Positions 24,021 through 32,116 of a stretch of 64,000 bases of DNA are shown piece after piece; within the stretch, counting starts at the first letter, position 1; every line of letters begins with the position of its first letter. The DNA is from an uncultured Oscillospiraceae bacterium (GTDB lineage: Bacteria > Bacillota > Clostridia > Oscillospirales > Ruminococcaceae). The stretch lies in the NCBI GenBank assembly GCA_900540595.1, contig UQGL01000010.1, positions 1 through 64,000 on the forward strand. Direction: 5' to 3'. Under the pieces are notes generated by a model, which was given only the letters and a program-made list of their open reading frames with translations, made no database searches and was not told the origin of the DNA. Both the position numbers and the translations under genes were made by a program.

Positions 24021-24659
24021 ATGGCGATGAATCTTGTAAAACTGCCCACCGGTAAGCCGAACCTGCAGCTGCGCGTCAGCAAGGGGCATTATGCCACCAG
24101 CCACAGCCATATCAACTATTATATTGATGTCACGCTGACAAAGTTCCGCCTGTCGGAGGCACGCGCGGCCGCAGCGGAGCTGGTGCGGGCCTATAAATCG
24201 ACGACCATCGTGGATACCATCCTTTGTCTGGACGGTACCGAGGTCATCGGTGCCTGCATGGCAAGTGAGCTGACCAAGGCCGGCTATACGAATATGAACG
24301 CGCACCAGACGATCTATGTGGTCACGCCGGAGCATACCACCGGCAGCCAGCTTCTTTTCCGTGAAAACACGGCCCCTATGATCGCGGGCAAGCATGTACT
24401 TGTGCTGGCAGCCTCGGTCACCACCGGCTATACGGTGCAGGGCGCGGTCGAGGCCATCCGCTACTACGGCGGTGACCCGGTCGGCATCGCGGCAATTTTT
24501 GCCTCAGTCAAGGAGTGCGCGGACTATCCGGTGGCAAGCATCTTTGACCCCCATGACCTGCCCGACTATGAGACCTATGACGCCCACAACTGCCCCTGGT
24601 GCAGGCAGGGCAAGAAAATTGATGCCCTTGTCAACAGCTTCGGCTATTCCAGTCTGTAA
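24021..24659 (+). CDS. phosphoribosyltransferase-like protein (orotate PRTase-like fold)
   Basis: 212 residues from ATG 24021 with AAGGGGGA upstream. It shows a type I PRTase layout: an N-terminal hood, 'IVDTILCLDGTEVIGACMASEL' near 68, 'NAHQTIYVVTPEH' and the PRPP-loop position 'KHVLVLAASVTTGYTVQGAVEAI' near 132. In active enzymes that loop reads with two acidic residues before xTTG; here they are Ala-Ala/Ser, so PRPP chemistry may be lost. A C-terminal 'AHNCPWCRQGKKI' gives a Cys-x-x-Cys. It may be a regulator or have unusual chemistry. Single gene with promoter and terminator. Confidence 0.7.
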   Translation: MAMNLVKLPTGKPNLQLRVSKGHYATSHSHINYYIDVTLTKFRLSEARAAAAELVRAYKSTTIVDTILCLDGTEVIGACMASELTKAGYTNMNAHQTIYVVTPEHTTGSQLLFRENTAPMIAGKHVLVLAASVTTGYTVQGAVEAIRYYGGDPVGIAAIFASVKECADYPVASIFDPHDLPDYETYDAHNCPWCRQGKKIDALVNSFGYSSL

Positions 24660-24674
24660 GTTTGTGACGATTTT

Positions 24675-24699
24675 GCCCCCTCGAAGGAGGGGGCTTTTT
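24675..24699 (+). terminator. terminator of the phosphoribosyltransferase-like gene
   Basis: GCCCCCTC-GAAG-GAGGGGGC followed by TTTTT. Confidence 0.88.
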
Positions 24700-24714
24700 G
24701 TTGCTTTTTATCGG

Positions 24715-24743
24715 TTGACGCTCCGTGCTCTGCCCTTTATAAT
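24715..24743 (+). promoter_or_regulatory. sigma-A promoter of the 365-residue unknown protein
   Basis: TTGACG, 17 bases, TATAAT, about 30 bases before the TTG start at 24776. Confidence 0.75.
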
Positions 24744-24775
24744 AGGAAGGCTGACTTTTTATAGGAGGAATTGGT

Positions 24776-25873
24776 TTGAACACGGAAAATCTCAATGGAA
24801 TTCTTGCACAATACATCCAGCACTGCAAAAGCCGCATGGCGGCGGATGAGGGTACGATCTGGCGCGCGGTGGACTGCTTTGGCGTAAACTGGGATATAGA
24901 TGACAGTGACTTTCCTGTCATGTTCGGCGATGCAATGCAGCAGGCAAAGCAGGCGCTGGACAATCCGGCGCTGCAGCCTGTCGGCGGTCTGCAGGACCTG
25001 ATGCTGCGCGATGCAGAGGTGGAGCTTGTGCGCGAGTGCTTCCGCTGGCTCTTTAAAGAGGATGACGGCGATATTGCAAAGCGCCGCGGCCGCGCCGAGC
25101 TGTTTGCGGATCAGATCAACGGCCGCTTCCGCCGTGTGTTTCCGCGGTTGAGCAAATACACAATGAATGCCGCGAACGCGCTCTTTTTCCTGAACCTGTG
25201 GGAGCCGCACGACAACTACTTTTACCATGCGGCCGAAGCCAAGGCGTGGGCAGAGTATTTTGACTATGAGGCCGATTTCGGCGGCGGTGCAGCGCTGGAT
25301 CTGCCCCGTTACTATACCATGTGCAATGACCTGCTGCGGGAGCTGGAAAACTACCCCGAGCTGATCGCCCTGCACAAGGCGTATGCGGCGCAGGAACTGG
25401 GCGGCATAGAGGACAGCCTCCATTTGCTGGTCTACGACATCCTGCACACAGCCTACACCGAGCAGTTTTACCCCAAGGGCTACGCCCGCAGCGCCACCAC
25501 CAAGGAACGCGCCAAGGCTGTCAAGGAGAAAAATACCCGCGCCGAGCTGTGCATCCGCATCGGCGAGTGCGAGCAGACCTTGCAGGAGCTGCTGGCCAGC
25601 CCTGCCGAGCTGCCCGATCTGACCGGCTGCAAGATCACCCACAGAATGTTCGGTGCCGGCACCGTGCAGCCCGCAGAGGGACAGTTCATGGTCATCGACT
25701 TCAACGGCACACTGAAAAAGTTCAGCTACACGGCCTCGATGAACAGCGGCTACCTCAGCGCCGAGGATCCCGCCGTAGAAGCCCGGCTGCAGGCCTATCA
25801 GGACTACAACAAAGAAAAAGACCGTCTTGAAAAAGAGCTGAAAAACCTGAAGGCAGAACTGATGAAGCTGTAA
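24776..25873 (+). CDS. conserved-looking cytoplasmic protein of unknown function
   Basis: 365 residues from TTG 24776; AGGAGG lies 7 bases upstream, and no closer ATG fits. I do not recognise the family. Residues 1-255 look all-helical and rich in Trp, Tyr and Phe. Near 285-320, 'GCKITHRMFGAGTVQPAEGQ' then 'FMVIDFNGTLKKFSY' resembles the small SH3/Tudor-like 'V.H..FG.GTV......VDF' module found at the C-terminus of UvrD/PcrA helicases. The last 30 residues (YNKEKDRLEKELKNLKAELM) form a short coiled coil. No signal peptide. The module suggests contact with RNA polymerase or nucleic acid, but this is inference. Confidence 0.7.
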   Translation: MNTENLNGILAQYIQHCKSRMAADEGTIWRAVDCFGVNWDIDDSDFPVMFGDAMQQAKQALDNPALQPVGGLQDLMLRDAEVELVRECFRWLFKEDDGDIAKRRGRAELFADQINGRFRRVFPRLSKYTMNAANALFFLNLWEPHDNYFYHAAEAKAWAEYFDYEADFGGGAALDLPRYYTMCNDLLRELENYPELIALHKAYAAQELGGIEDSLHLLVYDILHTAYTEQFYPKGYARSATTKERAKAVKEKNTRAELCIRIGECEQTLQELLASPAELPDLTGCKITHRMFGAGTVQPAEGQFMVIDFNGTLKKFSYTASMNSGYLSAEDPAVEARLQAYQDYNKEKDRLEKELKNLKAELMKL

Positions 25874-25882
25874 GCTGCCCAC

Positions 25883-25911
25883 TTGACAAATGGCGGGGAG
25901 AACGATATAAT
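25883..25911 (+). promoter_or_regulatory. consensus sigma-A promoter of tRNA-Gly
   Basis: Perfect TTGACA, 17 bases, perfect TATAAT; the -10 ends 12 bases before the tRNA. The strongest promoter in the window. Confidence 0.92.
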
Positions 25912-25923
25912 ACTAGTTGTTGC

Positions 25924-25998
25924 GCGGCTGTCGTACAACGGCTAGTACATCAGCCTTCCAAGCTGAGGACGTGGGTTCGACTCCCATCAGCCGCTCCA
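25924..25998 (+). tRNA. tRNA-Gly (anticodon TCC)
   Basis: Acceptor arms GCGGCTG/CAGCCGC, anticodon stem CAGCC.../...GCTG with loop CTTCCAA, T-arm GTGGGTTCGACTCCCAT, discriminator T and encoded CCA. Confidence 0.95.
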
Positions 25999-26042
25999 AA
26001 ACAAAGCTCCCAAACCGGGATACGGTTTGGGAGTTTTGTTTT
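25998..26042 (+). terminator. terminator of tRNA-Gly
   Basis: CAAAGCTCCCAAACC pairs with GGTTTGGGAG-TTTTG, ending in a T-rich run. Confidence 0.85.
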
Positions 26043-26088
26043 GGACTTGCTGTAACATTTTTGCCACTTTATTTTACATTTTGCGCTC

Positions 26089-26117
26089 TTGACAAGGGCG
26101 CGGGAAAGCCCCATAAT
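26089..26117 (+). promoter_or_regulatory. sigma-A promoter of rsmD
   Basis: Perfect TTGACA, 17 bases, CATAAT, about 45 bases before the rsmD ATG. Confidence 0.78.
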
Positions 26118-26161
26118 AAATACTGAATCTGTGTAATTTGAAAGGAAAGAGGTGCGGCACC

Positions 26162-26710
26162 ATGCGCGTGATTGCCGGAACAGCCCGCGGTAAGAATCTG
26201 CAGGCACTGCCGGGCGAGGATATTACCCGCCCGACCATCAACCGTGTGAAGGAGGCTATGTTCTCCAGCGTGCAGTTCCTTGTGCCGGGGGCACGGGTGC
26301 TGGATCTGTTTGCGGGCAGTGGGCAGCTGGGTATTGAGGCACTGTCCCGCGGCGCTAAAAGCTGCCTTTTTGTAGACCGCTCTGCCGAGGCACTGGCTGT
26401 AGTCAGGGCCAACTGCAAGACAGCAGGGGTCGAGCGCCAGAGTGATATCCGCCAGAGTGAGGCCGAAGGCTTTTTGGCTAACATTCGCGGCCCGTTTGAG
26501 CTGGCGCTGCTCGACCCGCCGTTCTACCAGAATACCGTGGCCGCTGTGCTGCCGCTGCTGGCCGCTAAGATGGCCCCCGGCGGTGTGGTCCTCTGCGAAA
26601 CAGAGCGGGAGGCCGACCTGCCCGAGCAGGCCGGGGCACTGACTTTGGTAAAGCAATACAACTACGGCAAGATCAAGGTCAGCCGCTATGAGAGAGGGGA
26701 AGAGGCATGA
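26162..26710 (+). CDS. rsmD: 16S rRNA (guanine966-N2)-methyltransferase RsmD
   Basis: 182 residues from ATG 26162 (MRVIAGTARGKNLQALPG), the canonical RsmD opening, with AGAGGTG upstream. The SAM loop 'VLDLFAGSGQLGIEALSRGA' is near 49-68, and the catalytic 'LALLDPPFYQ' (D/NPPF/Y motif) near 118. RsmD methylates G966 in the 30S head. In many Firmicutes rsmD is followed by coaD; here the follower is a coiled-coil gene, overlapping by 4 bases. Confidence 0.93.
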   Translation: MRVIAGTARGKNLQALPGEDITRPTINRVKEAMFSSVQFLVPGARVLDLFAGSGQLGIEALSRGAKSCLFVDRSAEALAVVRANCKTAGVERQSDIRQSEAEGFLANIRGPFELALLDPPFYQNTVAAVLPLLAAKMAPGGVVLCETEREADLPEQAGALTLVKQYNYGKIKVSRYERGEEA

Positions 26711-27180
26711 ACGTAGAAGAATTGCTGGAATTGATGGAGGAAACGCTGGAGGCAGGTACGGCTGTGCCGTTCGCCGCATCTAAGCGGGTGGTCGATGTGG
26801 ACCGTATGCGCGATATTATTGACGAGGTGCGCAACAACCTCCCTGATGAAGTCCGCGAAAGCAAGAAAATCGTCAATGACCGCGAGCAGATCATGAAAAA
26901 CGCCCGTATCGAATCGGAAAGTATCATTCAGCAGGCCGAGGAAAAAGCCCGCAACCTGACCAGTGAGCAGGAGATCGTCCGCCGCAGCCAGCAGTATGCG
27001 GCGGAGATCGTTACCAAAGCGCAGGCGCAGGCCAAGGAGCTGAGCCGCAATGCAACCGTCTACTGTGAGGGCATTTTGAAAAACTCTGAGGAGGTGCTGG
27101 CCCGCAGTGTGGCAGACATCAAGAATGTCCGCATGAACCTGCGCAGCGCCGCCCGCCCGAACCGCGGACAGCAAAAGTAA
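26707..27180 (+). CDS. coiled-coil protein (V/F-type ATPase subunit-like), unknown function
   Basis: 157 residues, ATG overlapping the rsmD stop. The protein is almost entirely charged helix: 'VDVDRMRDIIDEVRNNLPDEV', then 'IVNDREQIMKNARIESES' and 'IIQQAEEKARNLTSEQEI' with A-E-x-x-A patterns typical of F0F1 subunit b-like stalks, which is why such proteins are often labelled 'ATPase'. There is no membrane segment, no nucleotide site and no ATP synthase gene nearby. It is a common Firmicute neighbour of rsmD; its role is unknown. A terminator follows. Confidence 0.75.
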   Translation: MNVEELLELMEETLEAGTAVPFAASKRVVDVDRMRDIIDEVRNNLPDEVRESKKIVNDREQIMKNARIESESIIQQAEEKARNLTSEQEIVRRSQQYAAEIVTKAQAQAKELSRNATVYCEGILKNSEEVLARSVADIKNVRMNLRSAARPNRGQQK

Positions 27181-27240
27181 TCACTGTTGTTATTTACGGC
27201 ACAATTCCGCTGAAAAAATCCATATCTTTACAAAATAGAC

Positions 27241-27271
27241 GCCGCACCGTGTAAAACGGTGCGGCTTTTTT
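27241..27271 (+). terminator. terminator after rsmD and the coiled-coil gene
   Basis: GCCGCACCG pairs with CGGTGCGGC and is followed by TTTTTT. Confidence 0.9.
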
Positions 27272-27435
27272 GCGCCTATGGGCGAAAAAGCGCAGCGGCT
27301 GCGCATTTGCTGCAAACCGCTGTGTGCAGCCAGCGCCCCTTTGTACAAACTGTGAAAAATCAGTTTGCGGCGCAGTTTTTCCCCGTCTGCCCTTGCTTTT
27401 TGCAGGATAAAATGGTACTATTATCTTACCACAGG
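27272..27435. other. gene-free stretch before the division cluster
   Basis: No gene seen. The only promoter hint is TATTAT at 27419-27424 with a poorly spaced TTGCTT at 27393-27398. The regulatory repeats begin directly after it. Confidence 0.4.
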
Positions 27436-27481
27436 TGGGTAATTGTGGTGAGAATAACAACAAAAGTGGTTAAGCGTGGGT
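27436..27481 (+). promoter_or_regulatory. MraZ-box-like direct repeats upstream of mraZ
   Basis: TGGGT at 27436, TGGTG at 27446, TGGTT at 27467 and TGGGT at 27477. The members of each pair are exactly 10 bases apart. MraZ is known to bind TGGGN- or GTGG-type repeats at about 10-base spacing in front of its own gene, so these are likely autoregulatory sites. Confidence 0.6.
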
Positions 27482-27492
27482 AGTTTTCCACG

Positions 27493-27513
27493 TTATCCAC
27501 AGAGTTATCCACA
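27493..27513 (+). promoter_or_regulatory. two perfect DnaA boxes in tandem
   Basis: TTATCCACA at 27493-27501 and again at 27505-27513, same orientation, 12 bases apart. A degenerate TTTTCCACG precedes them at 27484-27492. These match the strong DnaA box exactly and lie between the MraZ-like repeats and mraZ. Confidence 0.75.
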
Positions 27514-27583
27514 AAGAGAACGCGGCATCGTAAAAAATCTTGCCGTAAATTTGTGCAGCCTGACGAAGGGAGGGAAAGGACAG

Positions 27584-28000
27584 ATGCTGGTCGGTCAGTA
27601 TGATTACGCCATCGACGCCAAGGGTCGTCTGAATTTCCCCGCCCGCTTCCGCGATGCGATGGGGGAGACCTTCATCGTCACCCGCTGGCTGGACCACTGT
27701 CTGGCCGCCTTCCCGGCCGAGGAATTTGAAAAGGTCGCTGCCAAAATCGAGGAAAAGGGCCTTGTCAAGGGCCGCAAGGTCAGCCGTATGCTCTACGCTT
27801 CTGCGGTGGAGGTCAGCCCGGACAAGCAGGGCCGCATCCAGCTGCCCGCCAAGCTGCGGGAGTATGCAGGCCTTGACCATGATGTGACGATCATCGGCAG
27901 CCGCAGCTTTGCTGAGATCTGGAACACCGAGGCGTGGAACGCCAATCAGGAAACGAGCGATGAGGATTTCACCGCCGCGATGGAAGATCTTGATTTCTGA
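27584..28000 (+). CDS. mraZ: transcriptional regulator/cell-division protein MraZ
   Basis: 139 residues from ATG 27584 (MLVGQYDYAIDAKGRLNFPARFR), with GGGAGGGAAAGGA upstream. A longer in-frame start overlaps the DnaA boxes and is rejected. It has both DDxxR-type repeats of the AbrB-like fold: 'AIDAKGRLNFPARFRDAMG' and 'EVSPDKQGRIQLPAKLREYAG'. MraZ forms ring oligomers and represses its own cluster. It is the first gene of the dcw cluster. Confidence 0.95.
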   Translation: MLVGQYDYAIDAKGRLNFPARFRDAMGETFIVTRWLDHCLAAFPAEEFEKVAAKIEEKGLVKGRKVSRMLYASAVEVSPDKQGRIQLPAKLREYAGLDHDVTIIGSRSFAEIWNTEAWNANQETSDEDFTAAMEDLDF

Positions 28001-28019
28001 TATTATAGGACGATAGAAC

Positions 28020-28943
28020 ATGGAATTTTCACATATCCCCGTACTGCTGCAGCCCTGTCTGGATGGGTTGAACATTGACCCCGCCGGCATTTATCTGGAC
28101 GGCACCGCCGGCGGCGCAGGCCACAGCAGAGAGATCGCAAAACGCCTGACCACAGGACGCCTGATCTCGCTCGATCAGGACCCGGATGCGGTGGCAGTGG
28201 CCACCGAAAGGCTCAAGGGTCTGCCGGCGCAGGTGGTACAGGTCAATTTCCGTGAGGCAGCCCGTGTCCTTGCGGAGCTTGGCATCCCGGCGGTCAACGG
28301 GGCCCTGCTAGACCTCGGCGTATCCAGCCATCAGCTGGATGATGCGGCGCGCGGCTTCTCCTATCATGCCGATGCACCGCTTGACATGCGCATGAGCCAG
28401 CAGGGCCCCACCGCCGCGGATCTGGTCAACACCCTTGACCGTGAGGAGCTGACCCGCATCCTGCGTGACTACGGCGAGGAACCCTACGCATGGCAGATCG
28501 CCGGCAGGATCGTATCCGCCCGCGCAGAAAAGCCCATCACCACAACGATGCAGCTGGCGGAGATCGTAGCCTCCGCTGTGCCCCCGGCTGAGCGCCGCAA
28601 GGCAAAGAACCCGGCGCGCCGTACCTTCCAGGCCATCCGCATCGCCGTAAACTCCGAGCTGGATGCACTGAATGAGGGCCTCGACGCCATCTTTGACTGT
28701 CTGGCTCCGGGCGGGCGACTCTGCGTCATCACCTTCCACAGTCTGGAGGACCGTCTTGTCAAGAATAAGTTCCGCCGCTGGGCGCAGCGCTGCACCTGCC
28801 CGCCGGAACAGCCTGTCTGCACCTGCGGGGGTGTGGCCAAGGCAAAGCTGATCACCCGCAAGCCCATCGAAGCAGACGCTGCGGAGCTGGAGGCCAACCG
28901 CCGCAGCCGCAGCGCCAAATTGAGAGTGTTGGAGAAAGTATAA
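28020..28943 (+). CDS. rsmH: 16S rRNA (cytosine1402-N4)-methyltransferase RsmH
   Basis: 307 residues, full length. 'FSHIPVLLQPCLDGLNI' is the family opening; the SAM region is 'YLDGTAGGAGHSREIAKRL' near 24-42, then 'GALLDLGVSSHQLDDAARGFSY' and 'PLDMRMSQ'. 'LCVITFHSLEDRLVKNKFR' is near 237. RsmH methylates C1402 in the ribosomal P site. Standard second gene of the dcw cluster; the ribosome site is weak (AGGA). Confidence 0.95.
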   Translation: MEFSHIPVLLQPCLDGLNIDPAGIYLDGTAGGAGHSREIAKRLTTGRLISLDQDPDAVAVATERLKGLPAQVVQVNFREAARVLAELGIPAVNGALLDLGVSSHQLDDAARGFSYHADAPLDMRMSQQGPTAADLVNTLDREELTRILRDYGEEPYAWQIAGRIVSARAEKPITTTMQLAEIVASAVPPAERRKAKNPARRTFQAIRIAVNSELDALNEGLDAIFDCLAPGGRLCVITFHSLEDRLVKNKFRRWAQRCTCPPEQPVCTCGGVAKAKLITRKPIEADAAELEANRRSRSAKLRVLEKV

Positions 28944-28955
28944 GAGGCAAGAACC

Positions 28956-29432
28956 ATGACAACTGTTATGCTGCATGACGGTGCAGCCGCGCCCCGGCTG
29001 GAGCGCCCGCAGCCCGCTGTTAAAGTAGTGCGCGGCGGTGATTACGGGCTGAACCGTGCCCGCCGCTTTGCCCGCATGGTGGCGCGCGTGCTTGCGCTGG
29101 CCATTGTGCTGGGGCTGGTTATCAGTGTGCTGTACAGCCATGCCAAGCTGACGGAGCTGAGCGGCGAGATCAACGAGGTCAACACCCAGTTGGCTGCTGC
29201 CCGCAGCGAGTATGATTATCTCAGCACCCGCATGAGTGATATCACAAGCCGCGCCAGTCTGCAGGAGGTGGCCGAGGGTCAGCTGGGCCTTGTCAAGCTT
29301 GATCCCAGCCAGATCACCTATGTCCAGCTGGAGGACGAGAGTGTGATCCAGAAAAGCACCAACACGGCAGGCAAGTTGCTGGGTGAGGTGCGCACTGCGG
29401 CACTGAGCCTGCTGAACAATCTGAACCCGTAA
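28956..29432 (+). CDS. ftsL: FtsL/DivIC-like cell division protein
   Basis: 158 residues, position and layout typical of ftsL: a cytoplasmic basic N-terminus (1-42), one membrane segment (about 44-64, VLALAIVLGLVISVLY), then a coiled coil ('ELSGEINEVNTQLAAARSEY') and the 'ASLQEVAEGQLGLVKLDPSQITYV' stretch that FtsL-like proteins share. With DivIC and FtsQ it forms the divisome subcomplex that activates FtsW/PBP. Sequence is diverged; position between rsmH and the PBP gene is the main support. Confidence 0.82.
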   Translation: MTTVMLHDGAAAPRLERPQPAVKVVRGGDYGLNRARRFARMVARVLALAIVLGLVISVLYSHAKLTELSGEINEVNTQLAAARSEYDYLSTRMSDITSRASLQEVAEGQLGLVKLDPSQITYVQLEDESVIQKSTNTAGKLLGEVRTAALSLLNNLNP

Positions 29433-29451
29433 CAAAAAATATGCAGCTATG

Positions 29452-29498
29452 AGCCTTTTTGCTGCGCGGCGCGACAGCCGACGGCAAAAAGGCTTTTT
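29452..29498 (+). terminator. terminator-like hairpin inside the dcw cluster
   Basis: AGCCTTTTTGC pairs with GCAAAAAGGCT and ends in TTTTTG. It lies between ftsL and the PBP gene, so it may reduce downstream expression. Confidence 0.7.
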
Positions 29499-29531
29499 GA
29501 AATCCTGCACCCACCAAACAGGGGAATGCCG

Positions 29532-32057
29532 ATGCCACAACCAACGAATCAACCAAACATTCCGCCCAGAAGACGCCGCGCCCGCGCGGACAGCGGCATG
29601 AAGGCCCGCACCATGTTCTGCGTGGCGGTGTTCATCATTGCCGGGTTCGGCCTGCTGATCTATCAGCTTTATGCGCTGCAGCTGCGCGATGCCGAGCTGT
29701 ACCGCACCGAGGCTGTGACCCAGCAGATGAAGGACATTACGCTGCCGGCGCTGCGCGGGTCAATCTACAGCGTGAACGGCAAGCTGCTGGCTAAGAGCAA
29801 CACGGTATGGAACATTGTTGCCGACCCGTCCTCCATTGCAAAGAGCGGTGCCACTGAGGCACAGTTGCGTACCGCCGCACAGGGGCTTGCGGATCTGCTC
29901 GGCGATGGCACCACGGCGGACGCTCTGTATGAGATCCTGACCGCCAAGAATGCAAACGGGACGCCGTACCAGTACCGTATGCTGGCCAAGGGCGTGGAAA
30001 AGCCGGTGGCAGATGCCATTGTAAGCTATGCTGATACCTACCGCATGGAGCCGGAGAAGGATGGAACGACCGGCAAGCGCATCCTCTATCTTTCTACTGA
30101 GCAGGCCAGTACGCGCAGCTACCCCTACGGAGAATTCCTTGCATCGGTGCTGGGCTTCTGCAACAGCGACGGCGAGGGTGCCTACGGTCTGGAAAAATAC
30201 TACAATGAAACGCTGGCCGGAACGCCCGGCCGCAGCGTGGCCGAAACCGATGTCAACGGCAATGCTCTTGCGTCAGGCCAGTCTGATCTGCACGAGGCCA
30301 TTGACGGCAACGATCTGTACCTGACCATTGACGAAAATGTGCAGGCCATCGTCGAGCAGTACCTGATCGAGGCAATGAACACCTTCACGGTACACGGCCG
30401 CGGCAGCGCCATCGTCATGAATGTCAAGACCGGCGCAATTCTGGCTATGGCATCCATCGAGCAGTTTGACCCCAACGACCCCTACAAAATCACGGACGCC
30501 AAGATGACGGCCATACTGGATAAAGAGGAGATCGACGCCGAGGACATCGACTGGCTGGAGGGCCGCCTTGGGGAAAAGGCGGTCAAGGACATCATCGCTG
30601 ACGGCAAGATCAGCCGTGATAAAACGGTTGATGAGGACGGCAATGAGGTCGCCAGCGAATACACTCAGCTGCAGGGTATGATGCGCGAGGCCCAGTGGAA
30701 GAATAAGAACATCACCGAGCTGTATATGCCCGGCTCTGTCTTTAAGCTCATCACCGCATCTGCAGGACTGGACTCCGGCATCATGAGCACGAGCCAGACC
30801 TTCTACTGCGGCGGCAGCCTGACCGTCAATGAGGGCAGCGAGCTGTGGGAGCATACCTACCGCTGCGCCAACGGTGAGGTCCACTATGAACAGGACATGG
30901 CGGGCGCGCTGAACCACAGCTGCAACCTCTGGTTCATTCAGGCGGCCGAAACACTGAAGCCGCAGATCTTCTACGACTACATTCAGGCGTTCGGCTTCAC
31001 CCAGCCCACCGGCATCGACCTGCCCAATGAGACCCGCTGGACAAGCGTCTACAACGCCGAGCAGATGGCAGAGGTCGATACAAACCTCTATACGGCAGCC
31101 TTCGGCCAGAACGAGTCCATCACCCCGATGCAGATGGCCACGGCCGTGGCGGCCATTGCCAACGGCGGCTATCTGGTCACCCCCTATGTGGTGGATTCCG
31201 TCACCGATAAGGACGGCAACATCGTCACCCAGACCGAGACAAATATCCGCCGTCAGGTCATCTCCGAGGAGGTCAGCCGCCAGCTGCTTTCCATGATGGA
31301 GAACAATGTCCACGGGGAAGGGAACTACCACTCCTGCGCCAACGCCTATGTGGCGGGCTACCGCATCGGCGGCAAGTCCGGCACAGCAGAGCGCACCGAC
31401 CGCCACCTGCGCGGTGACGGCGACTATTATAAGATGATGAGCTTTGCTGCTGTACTGCCCATCGATGATCCGGAGATCGAGGTGTTCGTTCTGCTGGACG
31501 ACCCGCGTTGGTTCAAGGACTATGCCAGTCAGGTCGTGGCACCGGTCGTAGGCAACATCATCAGCGAGATCGCACCCTATCTGGGCATCGAGCAGGACGC
31601 CGCCTACAACCCGACCGGCACCGTAAAGGTGCAGACCTGTCTGGAGTACACATGGACGAATGCACAGGTCACCCTGAACCGTCTCGGTCTCAAGCACAAG
31701 CTCATCGGCCCGAGCAGCGGCACCATCGTCTACCAGTACCCGGTGGGCGGCAGCGTGGTCCCTGCAGGCTCGACCGTCTATCTGTACACTGCCACCGATC
31801 AGAACGCAATGACCACAGTCCCCGATGTGACCGGCAAGACCGGTACCTTTGCCGAGCAGATGCTCCGCGCAGCCAACCTGAATGTGCAGTTCAGCGGGGA
31901 CAGCAGCGGCAAGGTCGTGGCGCAGGATGTTCAGTCCGGCACGACCGCCGCTTACGGCACCATTGTGACCCTGACGATGGACACCGGGGCCGAAGCCCCC
32001 GCCGAGGAAGCTCCCGCCGTGGAGGAGAACATCGACCCTGCAAACGAGGAGGGGTGA
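29532..32057 (+). CDS. class B penicillin-binding protein with PASTA domains (FtsI/SpoVD-like)
   Basis: 841 residues from ATG 29532; AGGGGA lies 6 bases upstream and touches an earlier ATG at 29526. Layout: basic N-terminus (PRRRRARADSG), membrane anchor about 30-52, pedestal domain ('ALRGSIYSVNGKLLA'), transpeptidase domain with SxxK in 'YMPGSVFKLITA' near 402, SxN in 'ALNHSCNLWF' near 460 and KSG in 'IGGKSGTAERT' near 614, then two PASTA repeats (about 700-830; 'TTVPDVTGKTGTFAEQML'). An acidic insertion of about 60 residues precedes the SxxK motif. It cross-links septal peptidoglycan with FtsW. Division PBP2b or the spore enzyme SpoVD cannot be told apart here. Confidence 0.92.
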   Translation: MPQPTNQPNIPPRRRRARADSGMKARTMFCVAVFIIAGFGLLIYQLYALQLRDAELYRTEAVTQQMKDITLPALRGSIYSVNGKLLAKSNTVWNIVADPSSIAKSGATEAQLRTAAQGLADLLGDGTTADALYEILTAKNANGTPYQYRMLAKGVEKPVADAIVSYADTYRMEPEKDGTTGKRILYLSTEQASTRSYPYGEFLASVLGFCNSDGEGAYGLEKYYNETLAGTPGRSVAETDVNGNALASGQSDLHEAIDGNDLYLTIDENVQAIVEQYLIEAMNTFTVHGRGSAIVMNVKTGAILAMASIEQFDPNDPYKITDAKMTAILDKEEIDAEDIDWLEGRLGEKAVKDIIADGKISRDKTVDEDGNEVASEYTQLQGMMREAQWKNKNITELYMPGSVFKLITASAGLDSGIMSTSQTFYCGGSLTVNEGSELWEHTYRCANGEVHYEQDMAGALNHSCNLWFIQAAETLKPQIFYDYIQAFGFTQPTGIDLPNETRWTSVYNAEQMAEVDTNLYTAAFGQNESITPMQMATAVAAIANGGYLVTPYVVDSVTDKDGNIVTQTETNIRRQVISEEVSRQLLSMMENNVHGEGNYHSCANAYVAGYRIGGKSGTAERTDRHLRGDGDYYKMMSFAAVLPIDDPEIEVFVLLDDPRWFKDYASQVVAPVVGNIISEIAPYLGIEQDAAYNPTGTVKVQTCLEYTWTNAQVTLNRLGLKHKLIGPSSGTIVYQYPVGGSVVPAGSTVYLYTATDQNAMTTVPDVTGKTGTFAEQMLRAANLNVQFSGDSSGKVVAQDVQSGTTAAYGTIVTLTMDTGAEAPAEEAPAVEENIDPANEEG

Positions 32058-32116
32058 CCCGCCTGCTGCGGCTGCACCATCTATACCAGTAAACCCATCC
32101 AAGGAGGTCCTTTTTC

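Noticed and set aside
27493-27513. Replication origin
   Set aside because: Only two perfect DnaA boxes, no AT-rich unwinding region and no dnaA/dnaN nearby; a regulatory site is more likely.
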